Below, one piece after another: positions 5,881-6,077 of a stretch of DNA of 6,077 nucleotides. The DNA is from an uncultured bacterium. GTDB taxonomy: Bacteria; Verrucomicrobiota; Kiritimatiellia; RFP12; UBA1067. The translations under genes and the position numbers were made by a program. Positions within the stretch are counted from its first letter, which is position 1, and each line of letters starts with the position of its first letter. The DNA is taken from positions 1 to 6,077 of the forward strand of contig URIT01000162.1 of the NCBI GenBank assembly GCA_900547945.1, written 5' to 3'. The notes beneath the pieces were generated by a model. It was not told the DNA's origin and searched no databases. It saw only the letters and a list, made by a program, of their open reading frames with translations.

Positions 5881-6077
5881 CCGGCACGCGCGAAGGCCCC
5901 GCGCCGCCCCCGGCGCGGGACGTCTCAACGGGGCACACACGCACGGTCCGGCGCGCAAAGGATCCGCGTCGCCCTCGGCGCGGGACGTCTCAACGGGGCA
6001 CACACGCACGGCCCGGCGCGCGAAGGATCCGCGCCGCCCCCGGCGCGGGACGTCCCGACGGGGCACACACGCGGCCC
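5881..6077. repeat. Tandem ~65-bp hairpin-bearing repeats downstream of rho
   Basis: Three units are visible: 5881-5947 (67 bp, a 2-bp indel), 5948-6012 (65 bp) and 6013-6077 (cut by or diverging at the window edge). Shared blocks include CCGGC at the start, GGCGCGGGACGTC and ACGGGGCACACACGC, the last recurring at exact 65-bp spacing. Each unit has a GC-rich inverted repeat with a 4-nt loop: 5898-5906/5911-5919, 5964-5971/5976-5983 and 6029-6036/6041-6048. The unit length is not a multiple of 3, so the array does not encode a repeated peptide. This fills the whole gene-free stretch after rho. Confidence 0.9.
5898..5919 (+). terminator. Strong hairpin after rho, possible terminator or mRNA 3'-end stabiliser
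   Basis: CCCGCGCCG, a CCCC loop and CGGCGCGGG form a perfect 9-bp all-GC stem, 38 nt after the rho stop codon. No T-tract follows, so it is not a classical intrinsic terminator; it may act as a U-less terminator or protect the transcript 3' end. A smaller hairpin (GGCGT 5865-5869, ACGCC 5874-5878) sits just before it. Because the larger stem recurs in each 65-bp repeat, it may belong to the repeat and have no dedicated terminator role. Confidence 0.4.

Noticed and set aside
3238..6048. Common origin of the coaE inverted ends and the post-rho repeats, since both contain GGACGTC
   Set aside because: Only a 7-nt word including the palindrome GACGTC is clearly shared; flanks do not align, so chance in GC-rich DNA is enough.
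3811..6066. 751-codon open frame on the minus strand
   Set aside because: It lies antisense to rho, is Arg/Ala-rich low-complexity sequence typical of high-GC shadow frames, and starts in the 65-bp repeats, which shift frame between units.

Overview
The window is GC-rich and holds three genes on the + strand, tightly packed and probably co-transcribed: a large secretin (1-2925, N-terminus outside the window), the dephospho-CoA kinase gene coaE (2931-3872) and the transcription terminator rho (3862-5859). Secretin and coaE are 5 nt apart, and coaE and rho overlap by 11 nt. The last 218 nt (5860-6077) contain no credible gene. They hold about three tandem 65-bp repeats, each carrying a strong GC-rich hairpin.

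Organism: the secretin has an Ala/Glu/Lys/Pro-rich N-terminal stretch, TPR-like helices, an N0-like region and a C-terminal secretin domain. This layout resembles the Amuc_1098-type secretins of the PVC superphylum (Verrucomicrobiota, Kiritimatiellota, Lentisphaerota). With the high GC and the long low-complexity N-terminus of Rho, I infer a GC-rich PVC bacterium. This is a moderate-confidence inference; no rRNA or lineage marker is present.

Region by region: 1-2925 encodes an outer-membrane secretin, probably for a type IV pilus or type II secretion-like machine. 2931-3872 encodes a CoaE whose conserved motifs are all intact but which is about 107 residues longer than E. coli CoaE. The excess is one in-frame insertion at about residues 102-216. 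Its main part (3238-3494) is bounded by 24-nt imperfect inverted repeats (21/24 matching) and carries four near-identical 36-bp direct repeats plus degenerate flanking units. A Pro/Ser/Thr/Ala-rich 21-nt repeat stretch follows. This is the most unusual feature of the window: it looks like a small palindromic mobile-type repeat element tolerated in frame inside an essential metabolic enzyme, comparable in concept to Rickettsia palindromic elements. 3862-5859 encodes a complete Rho with an added ~240-residue disordered N-terminal region containing an AT-hook-like motif and an Asn/Gly-rich tract.

The three genes have no obvious shared biochemical pathway: envelope secretion, CoA synthesis and transcription termination. 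Their link is the tight spacing. A perfect extended -10 box inside the distal, AT-richer part of coaE may give rho its own promoter.
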